Assembly (NCBI GenBank): GCA_905373665.1
Contig: CAJPTV010000040.1
Span: 1 to 16,938, forward strand
Origin: Bacteroidia bacterium
GTDB taxonomy: Bacteria > Bacteroidota > Bacteroidia > Bacteroidales > CAJPTX01
Reading direction: 5' to 3'
Length of the DNA: 16,938 nucleotides
The notes under the pieces were generated by a model. The model did no database searches and had not been told where the DNA came from. It saw only the letters and a program-made list of their open reading frames with translations. Shown piece by piece: positions 8,609 to 15,811 of the stretch; the stretch's first letter is position 1; each line of letters opens with the position of its first letter. A program made the translations under genes and the position numbers.

Positions 8609-9232
8609 ATGGTGGTCGTTGCGATTATCCTTGTCACCGTTGGGGTCTCTTTGTGGGCACTCTCGCGTCGAGATATTTTTTACCGCTTGGCTCTCTCTTA
8701 CTATGAAACGGTGGAGCGTAGACAGCTCTATCGCCTCCTTTCGCATATGTTCGTACACGGGGGTTGGATGCACCTCTTTATCAACATGTACGTTTTTTAC
8801 TCCTTTGGGGAGGTGCTTTATCAGCGACTGTTGTATTTCCATGAAATGGAGGTGATATACTTCCCGTTGGTACAGTTTCTTTTCCTCTATTTGGGCGGGG
8901 GGATTACAGCAGGTCTCTTTAGCCTACTCTTACAGAAGAATCGGAACACGGTGAGTGTCGGCGCCTCGGGCGGAGTCTCAGCATTGGTCTTTGCAGAGAT
9001 CTTCTTTGACCCATGGGCGCGCCTCTATTTGTTGGGACTTATTGCTCTCCCTGGGATTATCCTCGGGGTGGCATATTTAGCCTACTCGTGGTATATGGCG
9101 CGCCGTGCCGTGGACAATATCGACCACAATGCACACCTTTTCGGCGCTCTTTATGGGCTTGTGTATCCTGTGGTCGACATAGACCCTCATCTCGCAAAGG
9201 AGTTTGTGCAGCATTTGTTGAGCTTTTCTTAA
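8609..9232 (+). CDS. Rhomboid family intramembrane serine protease
   Basis: A 207-residue integral membrane protease that cuts within or near membrane segments of client proteins. The catalytic pair is visible: Ser120 in GASGG and His176 in DHNAHLFGALYGL. The family block SHMFVHGGWMHLFINM (46-61) supplies the conserved His and Asn that shape the oxyanion site. About six membrane segments are expected and there is no extra cytoplasmic domain. The start is the first ATG after an in-frame stop that is the holA stop itself, and GAGGGG lies directly before it. Substrates cannot be deduced. The gene is tightly linked to holA; a 50-bp gap follows. Confidence 0.93.
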   Translation: MVVVAIILVTVGVSLWALSRRDIFYRLALSYYETVERRQLYRLLSHMFVHGGWMHLFINMYVFYSFGEVLYQRLLYFHEMEVIYFPLVQFLFLYLGGGITAGLFSLLLQKNRNTVSVGASGGVSALVFAEIFFDPWARLYLLGLIALPGIILGVAYLAYSWYMARRAVDNIDHNAHLFGALYGLVYPVVDIDPHLAKEFVQHLLSFS

Positions 9233-9282
9233 CCACCACCGTCAGTGTTGGCTGCTGGTGAGTCGTTCCCCTCTTTTTAGCA

Positions 9283-10182
9283 ATGGAAGAACATTTCCCT
9301 TACCGTAGAATCAAAAAACCAGCGCGAGTGAAGTGTTGGCTCGATGGGAAGTATTATTTTGTGACAGACCCGATTTTTACCCTCGCGGATTGGCGTGAGG
9401 CCTTTCGTGCGGGCTTTTGGTTTGATGTGCGAGCGTACGCTAGCGAGGTGCCTTATTTCGGGAGGTATTACCAGTATTTGAAAGATAGTATTGCGGAGAA
9501 TGACTATCCTGACGTCTTTTTTCTAGAACAGGAGACCTTGCGTAAAGTCTTTGGTGATTTATTGCAGGCGAACCACTACTACGGGAATACCATCCTCCGC
9601 GTGACGTGTTTTTTGCGTTATATACCCGATGCCTTAGATGTTGTGCGTGCGCAGACTTCGATTCTTATCGAGGCTTTCCCTCTCAAAGGAAAGTTCTTTG
9701 AGCTAGAGCCGCCCTCGGGCGTGATAGCAACGTTTAGTAGGCAGCTGTTCGATCCGAAAAACGTCCTGCGTTCTCGCCCCCTAGTTGACCCTTACCGTTG
9801 GCAGTGTGAGGTCTTTTGTCGGCGCTTTACGTATACCGATGGCGTGTATTACAACACCCACGACCGTGTCATACAGACGAGCTTGCGCGATCTCTATTGC
9901 ATTGCTCAGGGGCGGATTGAGACCCCACCTATCGAAGAGGGGTTACGTTATGACCCATTCCGCGAGATTGTGAAAATCTTAGCAAGGCAAGCTGGGTACT
10001 CTTTTGTGGAAAGACCATTAAAACAGGAGGACGTGCTGCGAGCACAGGAGCTCTTTCTGGGCAGTACGCGTTACGGCATAGAACCCATCAGGAAGTTTGA
10101 CCACGGCTATTATAGCACGTCTCGGACACGAGCGCTAATCTCGGAACTAAACCGAATATATTTCCCCAACCACTGCGCATAG
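9283..10182 (+). CDS. Class IV aminotransferase-fold protein, probably catalytically inactive
   Basis: The 299-residue protein follows the fold-type IV PLP enzymes (branched-chain aminotransferase, aminodeoxychorismate lyase) along its length. The N-terminal CWLDGKYY and AFRAGFWFDVRAY (40-52) match the start and the FEGIRxY region. LLQANHYYGNTILRVTCF (93-110) matches the N..L....+R..V strand. GRIETPPIEEGLRYDPFREIV (210-230) and AQELFLGSTRYGIEPI (254-269) match the C-terminal core. The cofactor residues seem gone. The phosphate-binding Arg of HxxRL aligns with Tyr65. The catalytic Lys position falls at Ser164-Pro166, and the Glu of E-x-x-x-x-N aligns with Gln198. By contrast the flanking framework is well kept and the frame is intact. 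This suggests a retained, non-PLP function rather than a decaying enzyme. The alignment was made by eye from memory of E. coli IlvE and PabC. Confidence 0.65.
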   Translation: MEEHFPYRRIKKPARVKCWLDGKYYFVTDPIFTLADWREAFRAGFWFDVRAYASEVPYFGRYYQYLKDSIAENDYPDVFFLEQETLRKVFGDLLQANHYYGNTILRVTCFLRYIPDALDVVRAQTSILIEAFPLKGKFFELEPPSGVIATFSRQLFDPKNVLRSRPLVDPYRWQCEVFCRRFTYTDGVYYNTHDRVIQTSLRDLYCIAQGRIETPPIEEGLRYDPFREIVKILARQAGYSFVERPLKQEDVLRAQELFLGSTRYGIEPIRKFDHGYYSTSRTRALISELNRIYFPNHCA

Positions 10183-10202
10183 TGCTTTCGCAAAGGGTTG
10201 TA

Positions 10203-10210
10203 TATCTTTG
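10203..10210 (+). promoter_or_regulatory. Probable -7 promoter element for the threonine dehydrogenase gene
   Basis: TATCTTTG fits TAnnTTTG, 38 bp before the ATG at 10249 in a 66-bp gap. It overlaps one arm of a small inverted repeat: GCAAAG at 10190-10195 and CTTTGC at 10206-10211. No clear -33 element was found. Confidence 0.5.
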
Positions 10211-10248
10211 CTGTGTGAAATCTTTGGAACAAGAAACCTTAGAATACG

Positions 10249-11196
10249 ATGAAAAAGATCTTGGTGCTAGGAGCTGGAGGACAGATAGGGTCGGAACTCG
10301 TCCCCCATTTGCGTAAGGTATACGGTGTGGATAATGTCATAGCCGCAGATCTTAAACCCAATCCAGTACTTGCTGCTGCGGGTCCGTTTGAAACGGCGGA
10401 TGCGACGGATGCGAATGCTATTGCCACCTTGGCAAAGAAACATAAGGTGGATACGCTATTCAACCTTGTGGCGCTTCTTTCCGCCTTGGGCGAGCAACGC
10501 CCAGAGTTCGCATGGCAGCTGAACATGGGGGCTCTCCTCAATACGCTCAACGTGGCGAAGGAATTGGGTTGTGCGGTTTTTACCCCCAGCTCTATCGGCG
10601 CATTTGGGAATGATACGCCTAAGGATAAGACGCCGCAAGACACGATCATGCGCCCCAACACGATGTATGGTGTATGTAAGGTTTCGGGCGAGCTGCTCAG
10701 CGACTATTACCATTCTCGTTTTGGCGTTGATACACGTAGCGTTCGCTTTCCAGGGATTATTAGCTATGTGACCCTCCCAGGCGGAGGTACGACGGACTAT
10801 GCGGTAGAGATTTACTATGCTGCGGTAAAGGGCGAGGAGTTTATTTGCCCCATCCCGCAAGGTGTGTATATGGACATGATGTATATGCCTGATGCACTCG
10901 ACGGTATCGTACAGCTGATGGAAGCCGATCCGTCAAAGCTAAAGCACCGCAATAGCTTTAATGTAGCCTCTATGAGCTTTGCGCCAGAAGAGATTTACGC
11001 GGCAATACAGAAGGAGATCCCCTCGTTCCGTATGCGTTATGAGATTGACCCCGTGCGGGAGTCTATTGCCCGTTCGTGGCCGAATTCGTTGGATGACTCT
11101 TGTGCTCGCGCCGAGTGGGGCTGGTCGCCGAAGTGGGACTTGGCTTCGATGACGCGCGACATGCTTGCACAGGTGGCTAAGAAGCTGGGGAAATAG
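10249..11196 (+). CDS. L-threonine 3-dehydrogenase, SDR (epimerase-like) type
   Basis: The product oxidises L-threonine with NAD+ to 2-amino-3-ketobutyrate, normally passed to Kbl for glycine and acetyl-CoA. The 315-residue length is right for the short-chain type, unlike the zinc-dependent E. coli Tdh. It has the nucleotide-binding GAGGQIG (8-14), the YxxxK catalytic pair Tyr140/Lys144 in MYGVCK, and PSSIGAFG before it. The type-specific PGGGTTDYAVEIYYAAV and YMDMMYMPDAL stretches separate it from UDP-sugar epimerases. No kbl gene is in the window. A -7 element lies 38 bp upstream, so it probably starts its own transcript. Confidence 0.92.
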   Translation: MKKILVLGAGGQIGSELVPHLRKVYGVDNVIAADLKPNPVLAAAGPFETADATDANAIATLAKKHKVDTLFNLVALLSALGEQRPEFAWQLNMGALLNTLNVAKELGCAVFTPSSIGAFGNDTPKDKTPQDTIMRPNTMYGVCKVSGELLSDYYHSRFGVDTRSVRFPGIISYVTLPGGGTTDYAVEIYYAAVKGEEFICPIPQGVYMDMMYMPDALDGIVQLMEADPSKLKHRNSFNVASMSFAPEEIYAAIQKEIPSFRMRYEIDPVRESIARSWPNSLDDSCARAEWGWSPKWDLASMTRDMLAQVAKKLGK

Positions 11197-11245
11197 GGTA
11201 AAGAAACAGGGCTGCCTCGCTGCTACGTGGGGCGGTGGCATTACA

Positions 11246-11292
11246 GGACGAAATACGTTACTATCTTTGCGGTAGGCGTATTTCGTCCTTTT
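11246..11292 (+). terminator. Perfect 12-bp inverted repeat with T-rich tail, possible terminator
   Basis: GGACGAAATACG (11246-11257) is the exact reverse complement of CGTATTTCGTCC (11277-11288). The 19-nt loop contains the presumed kdsB promoter element, and TTTTCTTATT follows the right arm. Read from the threonine dehydrogenase gene it could terminate transcription about 50 bp after the stop. It could equally be an operator around the next promoter. The loop is long for a standard intrinsic terminator. Confidence 0.55.
11262..11269 (+). promoter_or_regulatory. Probable -7 promoter element for kdsB
   Basis: TATCTTTG fits the TAnnTTTG consensus, 36 bp before the kdsB ATG. It lies wholly inside the loop of the 11246-11288 inverted repeat, so the expected start point would be at or near the beginning of the right arm. 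Confidence 0.5.
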
Positions 11293-11305
11293 CTTATTAA
11301 AGCAA

Positions 11306-12052
11306 ATGATGAAGAAGGTTATAGCCATCATCCCAGCGCGCTACGCCTCTACGCGGTTGGAGGGGAAGCCCCTTAAGGAGATCGGCGGTCACCCGATGAT
11401 TGAGTGGGTGTATCGCCGTGGGGTGCGAGCGGTAGGAAAAGCCGTGGTCGCGACGGATGATCAGCGGATTGTGGAGGCAGTACGTGCTTTTGGTGGCGAG
11501 GTGGTGCTTACAAGCGAGGCGCATGTCAGTGGTACGAGCCGTTGTATTGAAGCCTTGGAGCATATTGAGAAGACGGCGGGGGAACATTACGAGATTGTAA
11601 TCAATCTCCAAGGCGATGAGCCTTTTCTAGACCCTGAGTCCGTGCGCACGTTGATTTCGGCGTTTGAGGATGAGCACACGGAGATTGCCACCCTAGTACG
11701 TCCGTTTCGGAAAGATGAGGAGGTGGGCAACCCCAATGCGCCGAAGGTGGTCGTAGATGTACGGGGAAGGGCACTTTACTTTAGTCGGAGCGTTGTCCCG
11801 TACGAGCGCAATGCTGTGGACTACCCTTACCTCAAACATATCGGGATTTACGCCTTTCGGCGCGAGGCGCTGCTGAGACTACCGATAGCCTCGCCCTCGT
11901 TATTGGAACGTTGTGAGGGGCTCGAGCAACTGAGTTGGTTGTACCATGGTTTTTCGGTGCAGACTCGGGAGGTGCGCGACGAATCTCTCTCTGTGGATAC
12001 GCCTGAGGATTTGGAACGGGTGCGCCGTCTGGCAGCAAACGAAATATTTTAG
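11306..12052 (+). CDS. kdsB: 3-deoxy-manno-octulosonate cytidylyltransferase (CMP-KDO synthetase)
   Basis: This enzyme activates KDO with CTP to CMP-KDO, the donor for the inner core of lipopolysaccharide, in the cytoplasm. The 248-residue length is normal. The nucleotide-binding start IIPARYASTRLEGKPL (8-23), VVATDD, NLQGDEPFL, HIGIYAF and VDTPEDLERVR are all present. The commonly seen LEQLR motif reads LEQLS here (206-210), a small departure whose effect is unknown. Two adjacent ATG codons (11306 and 11309) could both serve as start, and the second gives the more usual MKK opening. A 32-bp gap separates it from the protease gene, so readthrough is possible. Confidence 0.95.
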   Translation: MMKKVIAIIPARYASTRLEGKPLKEIGGHPMIEWVYRRGVRAVGKAVVATDDQRIVEAVRAFGGEVVLTSEAHVSGTSRCIEALEHIEKTAGEHYEIVINLQGDEPFLDPESVRTLISAFEDEHTEIATLVRPFRKDEEVGNPNAPKVVVDVRGRALYFSRSVVPYERNAVDYPYLKHIGIYAFRREALLRLPIASPSLLERCEGLEQLSWLYHGFSVQTREVRDESLSVDTPEDLERVRRLAANEIF

Positions 12053-12084
12053 ACGAACATTTGTCAACAAACTAGTAATACACA

Positions 12085-13281
12085 ATGAAGATTTTAGCAT
12101 CGTTCGCTTTCCTAGCGTGGGTGGGGATGAGTGCCCCGCTCGTGCACGCACAGGATTGCAAAAAAGACAGTACTAATTTCCAGTTTACTGACGTGGTGAC
12201 CGTACCACAGACCTCGGTAAAAGACCAGCACCGTTCGGGGACATGCTGGAGCTTCTCGGCTCTGAGCTTCATCGAGGCCGAGTTGATGCGTATGAAAAAA
12301 GGGGAATATGACCTCTCTGAGATGTTCGTGGTTTACAACAATTACCACGACAAGGCAGAGGCTTACGTACGCTACCACGGTACTATGGAATTCGCAGCAG
12401 GGGGCTCGTTTGGCGACGTCTTCCAAGTGCTGAAGAAGTACGGGGCTGTGCCAGAAGAAGCGTACAAGGGGCTAGAGTATGGCGAAAAGAACCATACGCA
12501 CGAAGAATTGGATAACATCTTGCGTGCGTACGTGGATGCTGTGAACAAGAATGGCAACCGTCGTCTTTCTACGGCGTGGCTACGTGGTTACGATGGTGTT
12601 CTTTCGGCGTATTTGGGGCAAATTCCCGCGGAATTCACCTACAAGGGTAAGAAGTACACCCCCAAGAGTTTTGGCGAGAGTTTGGGGCTGAAATACGAAG
12701 ATTACGAATCCTACACCTCGTACACCCATCACCCTTTCTACGAGCCGTTCATTTTAGAGATCCAAGACAACTGGCGTCGTTCGTCGACACAGAATGTCCC
12801 CTTGGATGAAATGATGCAGATCATCGACAATGCGCTCAACAATGGTTATTCGGTAGCGTGGGGGAGTGACGTGAGTGAAACGGGCTTTATGTGGAAAAAG
12901 GGGATTGCTATCATGCCCGATGAGTCAAGCGAAGAGGTTGCGGGCATGGAGTCTTTGAAGTGGTCATCGCTTAGCAGGAAGGAAAAGGAAGAGAAGATTA
13001 AGGAAATTGTATCCCCCGTACCTGAGCTAAAAATAACCCAAGAGCTTCGTCAGCAAGCCTTTGACAACTGGGAAACGACCGACGACCACGGGATGGTGAT
13101 TGTGGGGATTGCCAAAGACCAGAACGGCACGAAGTACTACAAGGTGAAGAATAGCTGGACAGCCGAAGGACCGTACAAGGGGTATTTCTATGCATCGGAA
13201 GCGTTTGTGCGTTACAAGACGATGAACATCGTGGTGCACAAAGACGCCGTGCCGAAGGATATCCGTAAGAAGTTAAAGTAA
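12085..13281 (+). CDS. Secreted C1 family cysteine peptidase, bleomycin hydrolase / aminopeptidase C type
   Basis: The 398-residue papain-fold enzyme has all the active-site residues: Gln48 (oxyanion hole) and Cys54 in QHRSGTCWSF, His335 in TDDHGMVIVG and Asn356 in KVKNSW. The inserted region with AAGG and KKYGAVPEEAY (about 110-128) marks the bleomycin hydrolase (C1B) branch rather than classical papains. A signal peptide is clear, with cleavage likely after VHA at residue 22. The enzyme is therefore probably periplasmic, unlike cytoplasmic PepC of lactic acid bacteria. There is no T9SS sorting domain, so surface export by that route is not expected. Peptide use as a nutrient source would fit an asaccharolytic lifestyle, but that is inference. 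The gene ends in a strong double hairpin. Confidence 0.93.
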   Translation: MKILASFAFLAWVGMSAPLVHAQDCKKDSTNFQFTDVVTVPQTSVKDQHRSGTCWSFSALSFIEAELMRMKKGEYDLSEMFVVYNNYHDKAEAYVRYHGTMEFAAGGSFGDVFQVLKKYGAVPEEAYKGLEYGEKNHTHEELDNILRAYVDAVNKNGNRRLSTAWLRGYDGVLSAYLGQIPAEFTYKGKKYTPKSFGESLGLKYEDYESYTSYTHHPFYEPFILEIQDNWRRSSTQNVPLDEMMQIIDNALNNGYSVAWGSDVSETGFMWKKGIAIMPDESSEEVAGMESLKWSSLSRKEKEEKIKEIVSPVPELKITQELRQQAFDNWETTDDHGMVIVGIAKDQNGTKYYKVKNSWTAEGPYKGYFYASEAFVRYKTMNIVVHKDAVPKDIRKKLK

Positions 13282-13288
13282 GCGCGTC

Positions 13289-13307
13289 CTCTCGTCTCTG
13301 ACGAGAG
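13289..13307 (+). terminator. First hairpin after the C1 peptidase gene
   Basis: CTCTCGTC pairs perfectly with GACGAGAG (8 bp, 3-nt loop) 7 bp after the stop. It has no T run of its own and precedes the stronger hairpin by 11 bp. It may stabilise the mRNA end or assist termination. Confidence 0.5.
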
Positions 13308-13318
13308 TGTGATACTAC

Positions 13319-13345
13319 AGCCCTCCGTTTAGGGGGGCTTTTTTT
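13319..13345 (+). terminator. Intrinsic terminator after the C1 peptidase gene
   Basis: AGCCCTCC (13319-13326) pairs with GGGGGGCT (13332-13339) across loop GTTTA with one G-T pair. A run of seven T follows (13339-13345). This is the clearest rho-independent terminator in the window and separates the protease from the SPFH operon. Confidence 0.9.
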
Positions 13346-13398
13346 ATACCCAATGACGCAATTTGTCGTGGCGGCACGTCGGACTTACATTCCTTTTT

Positions 13399-13406
13399 TA
13401 TCTTTG
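13399..13406 (+). promoter_or_regulatory. Probable -7 promoter element for the SPFH operon
   Basis: TATCTTTG matches TAnnTTTG, 32 bp before the ATG at 13439 and downstream of the terminator. A TTTG at 13362 is too far away (33 bp) to be a normal -33 partner. Confidence 0.55.
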
Positions 13407-13438
13407 TTGGCGAAATAACGAACCAAAAAGACACGGCA

Positions 13439-14650
13439 ATGGGTTTGATGAATTTTATACGTGGCGAGTTTATTGACGTCATTGAGTGGGTGGACGAAAC
13501 GAACGACACTCTCTTGTGGAAGTTCCCTCGCTTTCAAAATGCAATTAAGAATGGGGCACAGCTTACCGTCCGCGAGTCGCAAATGGCGATCTTTATGGAC
13601 GAGGGGAAGTTTGCCGATGTTTACGGCCCGGGGCGCTATACGCTCACGACGCAGAACATGCCCCTCTTGACTACGCTCAAGTCATGGAAGCATGGCTTCA
13701 ACTCCCCTTTCAAGGTGGATGTGATCTTTGTGAACACAAAACAGTTTCTTAACCAGAAGTGGGGGACGAAACAGCCTATCTTGTTGCGCGACCCAGAGTT
13801 CGGACCGATTCGCATCCGTGCCTTTGGCTCATTTGCTTTTCGGGTTGACGAAGACCCCAAGACGCTGATTACCGAGATTGCGGGGACGAACCCAGACTTT
13901 ACGACAGAGGAGATCTCCGCTCAGATTCGCAACTTTATTGTTACGCGTTTTACCGACGCGGTGGCTGAGTCGAAGCTTCCCGTGCTCGATATGGCGTCGA
14001 ACCTGAACGAGTATTCGGAAAAGATACAGGAGATTCTCAAGCCGAGTGTGTCGCAATATGGCTTGAAGCTTACGACCTTCTTGGTGGAGAACATCTCGTT
14101 GCCAGAAGCGGTACAGGAGGCTCTCGATCGTCGTGCCAGCATGGGCATTATTGGAAAGGAGAATATGGGGACTTATACCCAGATGCAGTTTGCCGACTCT
14201 ATGGGCAAAGGTGGCGAGGCGGGTGCTGCAGCTCAGATGGCGCAAAGCATGATGGGCATGGGGATGGGTATGGCGATGGCTGGTCAGATGGCAGGGGGCT
14301 TTGGGCAACAACAGCCGCAAATGCAACAGCCGATGCAAGGACAGCCTTATCAGCAACCCTACGGACAACCGATGCAGCAGCCGATGGGAGGGGCGCAAGT
14401 ACCTCCTCCTATGCCCGGCGCGATGCCGCCCCCCATACCCGGTGCTATGCCAGCTTTAGCTGTGCATGTTGCTTTGAATGGGGCGCAACAAGGACCGTTT
14501 GACTTTGCACAGTTACAACAACTGGTACAGGCCGGACAATTGACCCCAGCGACCATGGTCTGGATGGCGGGGTTGCAGCAGTGGACGCCTGCGAGTGGCG
14601 TGCCCGCGCTTGCTGTTCTTTTTCAGCCCACGCCTCCTCCAATGAACTAA
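13439..14650 (+). CDS. SPFH-domain protein with low-complexity linker and C-terminal GYF_2 domain (YdjI-like)
   Basis: The 403-residue protein has an SPFH/band-7-like region (about 35-235) of the type often named virion core protein or YdjI. It lacks an N-terminal membrane anchor; SPFH proteins usually form oligomers on membranes. After it come a Met/Gly-rich stretch (about 270-288, MMGMGMGMAMAG) and a Gln/Pro/Met-rich linker (289-338, repeating QQPM and PPPMPGAMP). Last is a GYF_2-like domain (about 343-395, with GPFDFAQLQQLV and MVWMAGLQQWTP), a probable protein-binding module. The next gene, 18 bp on, encodes a YdjG-like zinc-ribbon protein. In Bacillus, YdjG, YdjH and YdjI work with a PspA homologue in envelope stress. 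A similar role is inferred here. No PspA gene is in the window. Confidence 0.85.
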   Translation: MGLMNFIRGEFIDVIEWVDETNDTLLWKFPRFQNAIKNGAQLTVRESQMAIFMDEGKFADVYGPGRYTLTTQNMPLLTTLKSWKHGFNSPFKVDVIFVNTKQFLNQKWGTKQPILLRDPEFGPIRIRAFGSFAFRVDEDPKTLITEIAGTNPDFTTEEISAQIRNFIVTRFTDAVAESKLPVLDMASNLNEYSEKIQEILKPSVSQYGLKLTTFLVENISLPEAVQEALDRRASMGIIGKENMGTYTQMQFADSMGKGGEAGAAAQMAQSMMGMGMGMAMAGQMAGGFGQQQPQMQQPMQGQPYQQPYGQPMQQPMGGAQVPPPMPGAMPPPIPGAMPALAVHVALNGAQQGPFDFAQLQQLVQAGQLTPATMVWMAGLQQWTPASGVPALAVLFQPTPPPMN

Positions 14651-14668
14651 CCTTTGATACCTAAAACG

Positions 14669-15793
14669 ATGGCAGAAAATACTAGTGCGATGCAGTTCAC
14701 GTGCTCGTCGTGTGGCGGGCAGATGCAGTATTCGCCCGAGGCGCAGCAACTGAAGTGTATCTATTGTGAGGCTGAGCAGCCCATCCCCCACGTAGACGGC
14801 GAGATTATAGAAAACGACTACGAAGAGTGGGTAGAGCGTGAAACGCGTGCGCCTTTCTATACGCAAGGAGCTCAGAATCAGAAAGTCAGTGTAACGGAGG
14901 TTGAGGAGCACGGCGGCGACGCGTTGTATGAGGTGACGTGTAAACAGTGTGGCGCGACCACGACGTTTGACCCACACGTACAGTCGCAGCGTTGCCCCTT
15001 CTGCGACTCGCCGTTGGAAAATAACGAAGCGCACTTGGCGAACTTCTGGGAGCCGAACTACGTCGTCCCATTCGCTTTTTCACAAAAGAAGTGTGGCGAA
15101 GCCTTTAAGAAGTGGATTCGAGGCAAGTGGTTTGCTCCCAATGCGGCGCGCAAGAGTGAGATCGGGAGTAAGCGTTTTAGTGGGCTCTACCTCCCTTTTT
15201 GGACTTACGATGCACAGATGAGCTGTACCTACGTCGGGGAGCGTGGGGAACGAGAGACGATATCTGATAGTGACGGAAATTCTAAGACGATCATCCGATG
15301 GTATAAGGTGACAGGGTCGGTCGCAGACTTCTTTGATGACGTGCTCGTACCTGCGGTAGACAGCATTGACCGTAGCATCCTTGACAATGTAACAGACTGG
15401 AAGGTCGAGGCTTACAAGACCTACAACAATGCCTATTTTGCGGGGTTCGTTACGCAGATTTACACGACCGACTTCATCCAAGGCTTTGAGTTTGCCCACA
15501 AGAAGATGGAGGAGGCGACACGGGAGCTCATTCGTCATGACATTGGTGGGGATGAACAGCGGATTCACGCAATGGATATGGAGCTTGAGGATAAGAAGTT
15601 CAAGCTCTTGGTGCTGCCCTTCTGGGTTTCGTCGTTCCGTTACAAGAACAAGGTTTACCAAGTGGTGGTGAATGGGATGACGGGTAAGGTTTATGGTAAG
15701 TTCCCCTTGAGCTTCTGGAAGATCTTCTTCTTTACGCTGTTGATGATTGCGCTTCTTGTTGGGGTTAGTTATCTTAGTGATTTACTCTCTTAG
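14669..15793 (+). CDS. Double zinc-ribbon membrane protein (YdjG-like)
   Basis: The 374-residue protein has two zinc ribbons: Cys12/15/30/33 (FTCSSCGG and LKCIYC) and Cys91/94/109/112 (VTCKQCG and QRCPFC). A long soluble region (about 120-345) follows, with conserved aromatic turns such as YLPFWTYDA and LVLPFWVSSF. One membrane helix lies at about 351-369, so the bulk is cytoplasmic with a C-terminal tail anchor. Such proteins are often mislabelled PriA-like or TFIIB-type zinc finger. The closest functional analogue I recognise is Bacillus YdjG, encoded beside the SPFH protein YdjI, as here. I prefer the ATG at 14669; an in-frame TTG at 14654 would add five residues. The spacing to both neighbours (18 bp each) suggests one operon. 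Confidence 0.85.
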   Translation: MAENTSAMQFTCSSCGGQMQYSPEAQQLKCIYCEAEQPIPHVDGEIIENDYEEWVERETRAPFYTQGAQNQKVSVTEVEEHGGDALYEVTCKQCGATTTFDPHVQSQRCPFCDSPLENNEAHLANFWEPNYVVPFAFSQKKCGEAFKKWIRGKWFAPNAARKSEIGSKRFSGLYLPFWTYDAQMSCTYVGERGERETISDSDGNSKTIIRWYKVTGSVADFFDDVLVPAVDSIDRSILDNVTDWKVEAYKTYNNAYFAGFVTQIYTTDFIQGFEFAHKKMEEATRELIRHDIGGDEQRIHAMDMELEDKKFKLLVLPFWVSSFRYKNKVYQVVVNGMTGKVYGKFPLSFWKIFFFTLLMIALLVGVSYLSDLLS

Positions 15794-15811
15794 TGATCTA
15801 ATCCCGTCGTA

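Noticed and set aside
9233..9282. Possible terminator between the rhomboid and aminotransferase-like genes (CACCACCGTCAG ... CTGCTGGTG, then CTCTTTTT)
   Set aside because: The arms pair only with bulges and the T run lies about 12 bp after the stem, so it is too weak to call.
11246..11288. Invertible phase-variable promoter of the Bacteroides type
   Set aside because: The arms are only 12 bp with a 19-bp spacer. This is much too short for the recombinase-driven inversions known in Bacteroidales, and no recombinase gene is nearby.
14654..14668. TTG start adding five residues to the zinc-ribbon protein
   Set aside because: An ATG is available at 14669, the extra residues show no conservation signal, and no ribosome-binding site favours the TTG.
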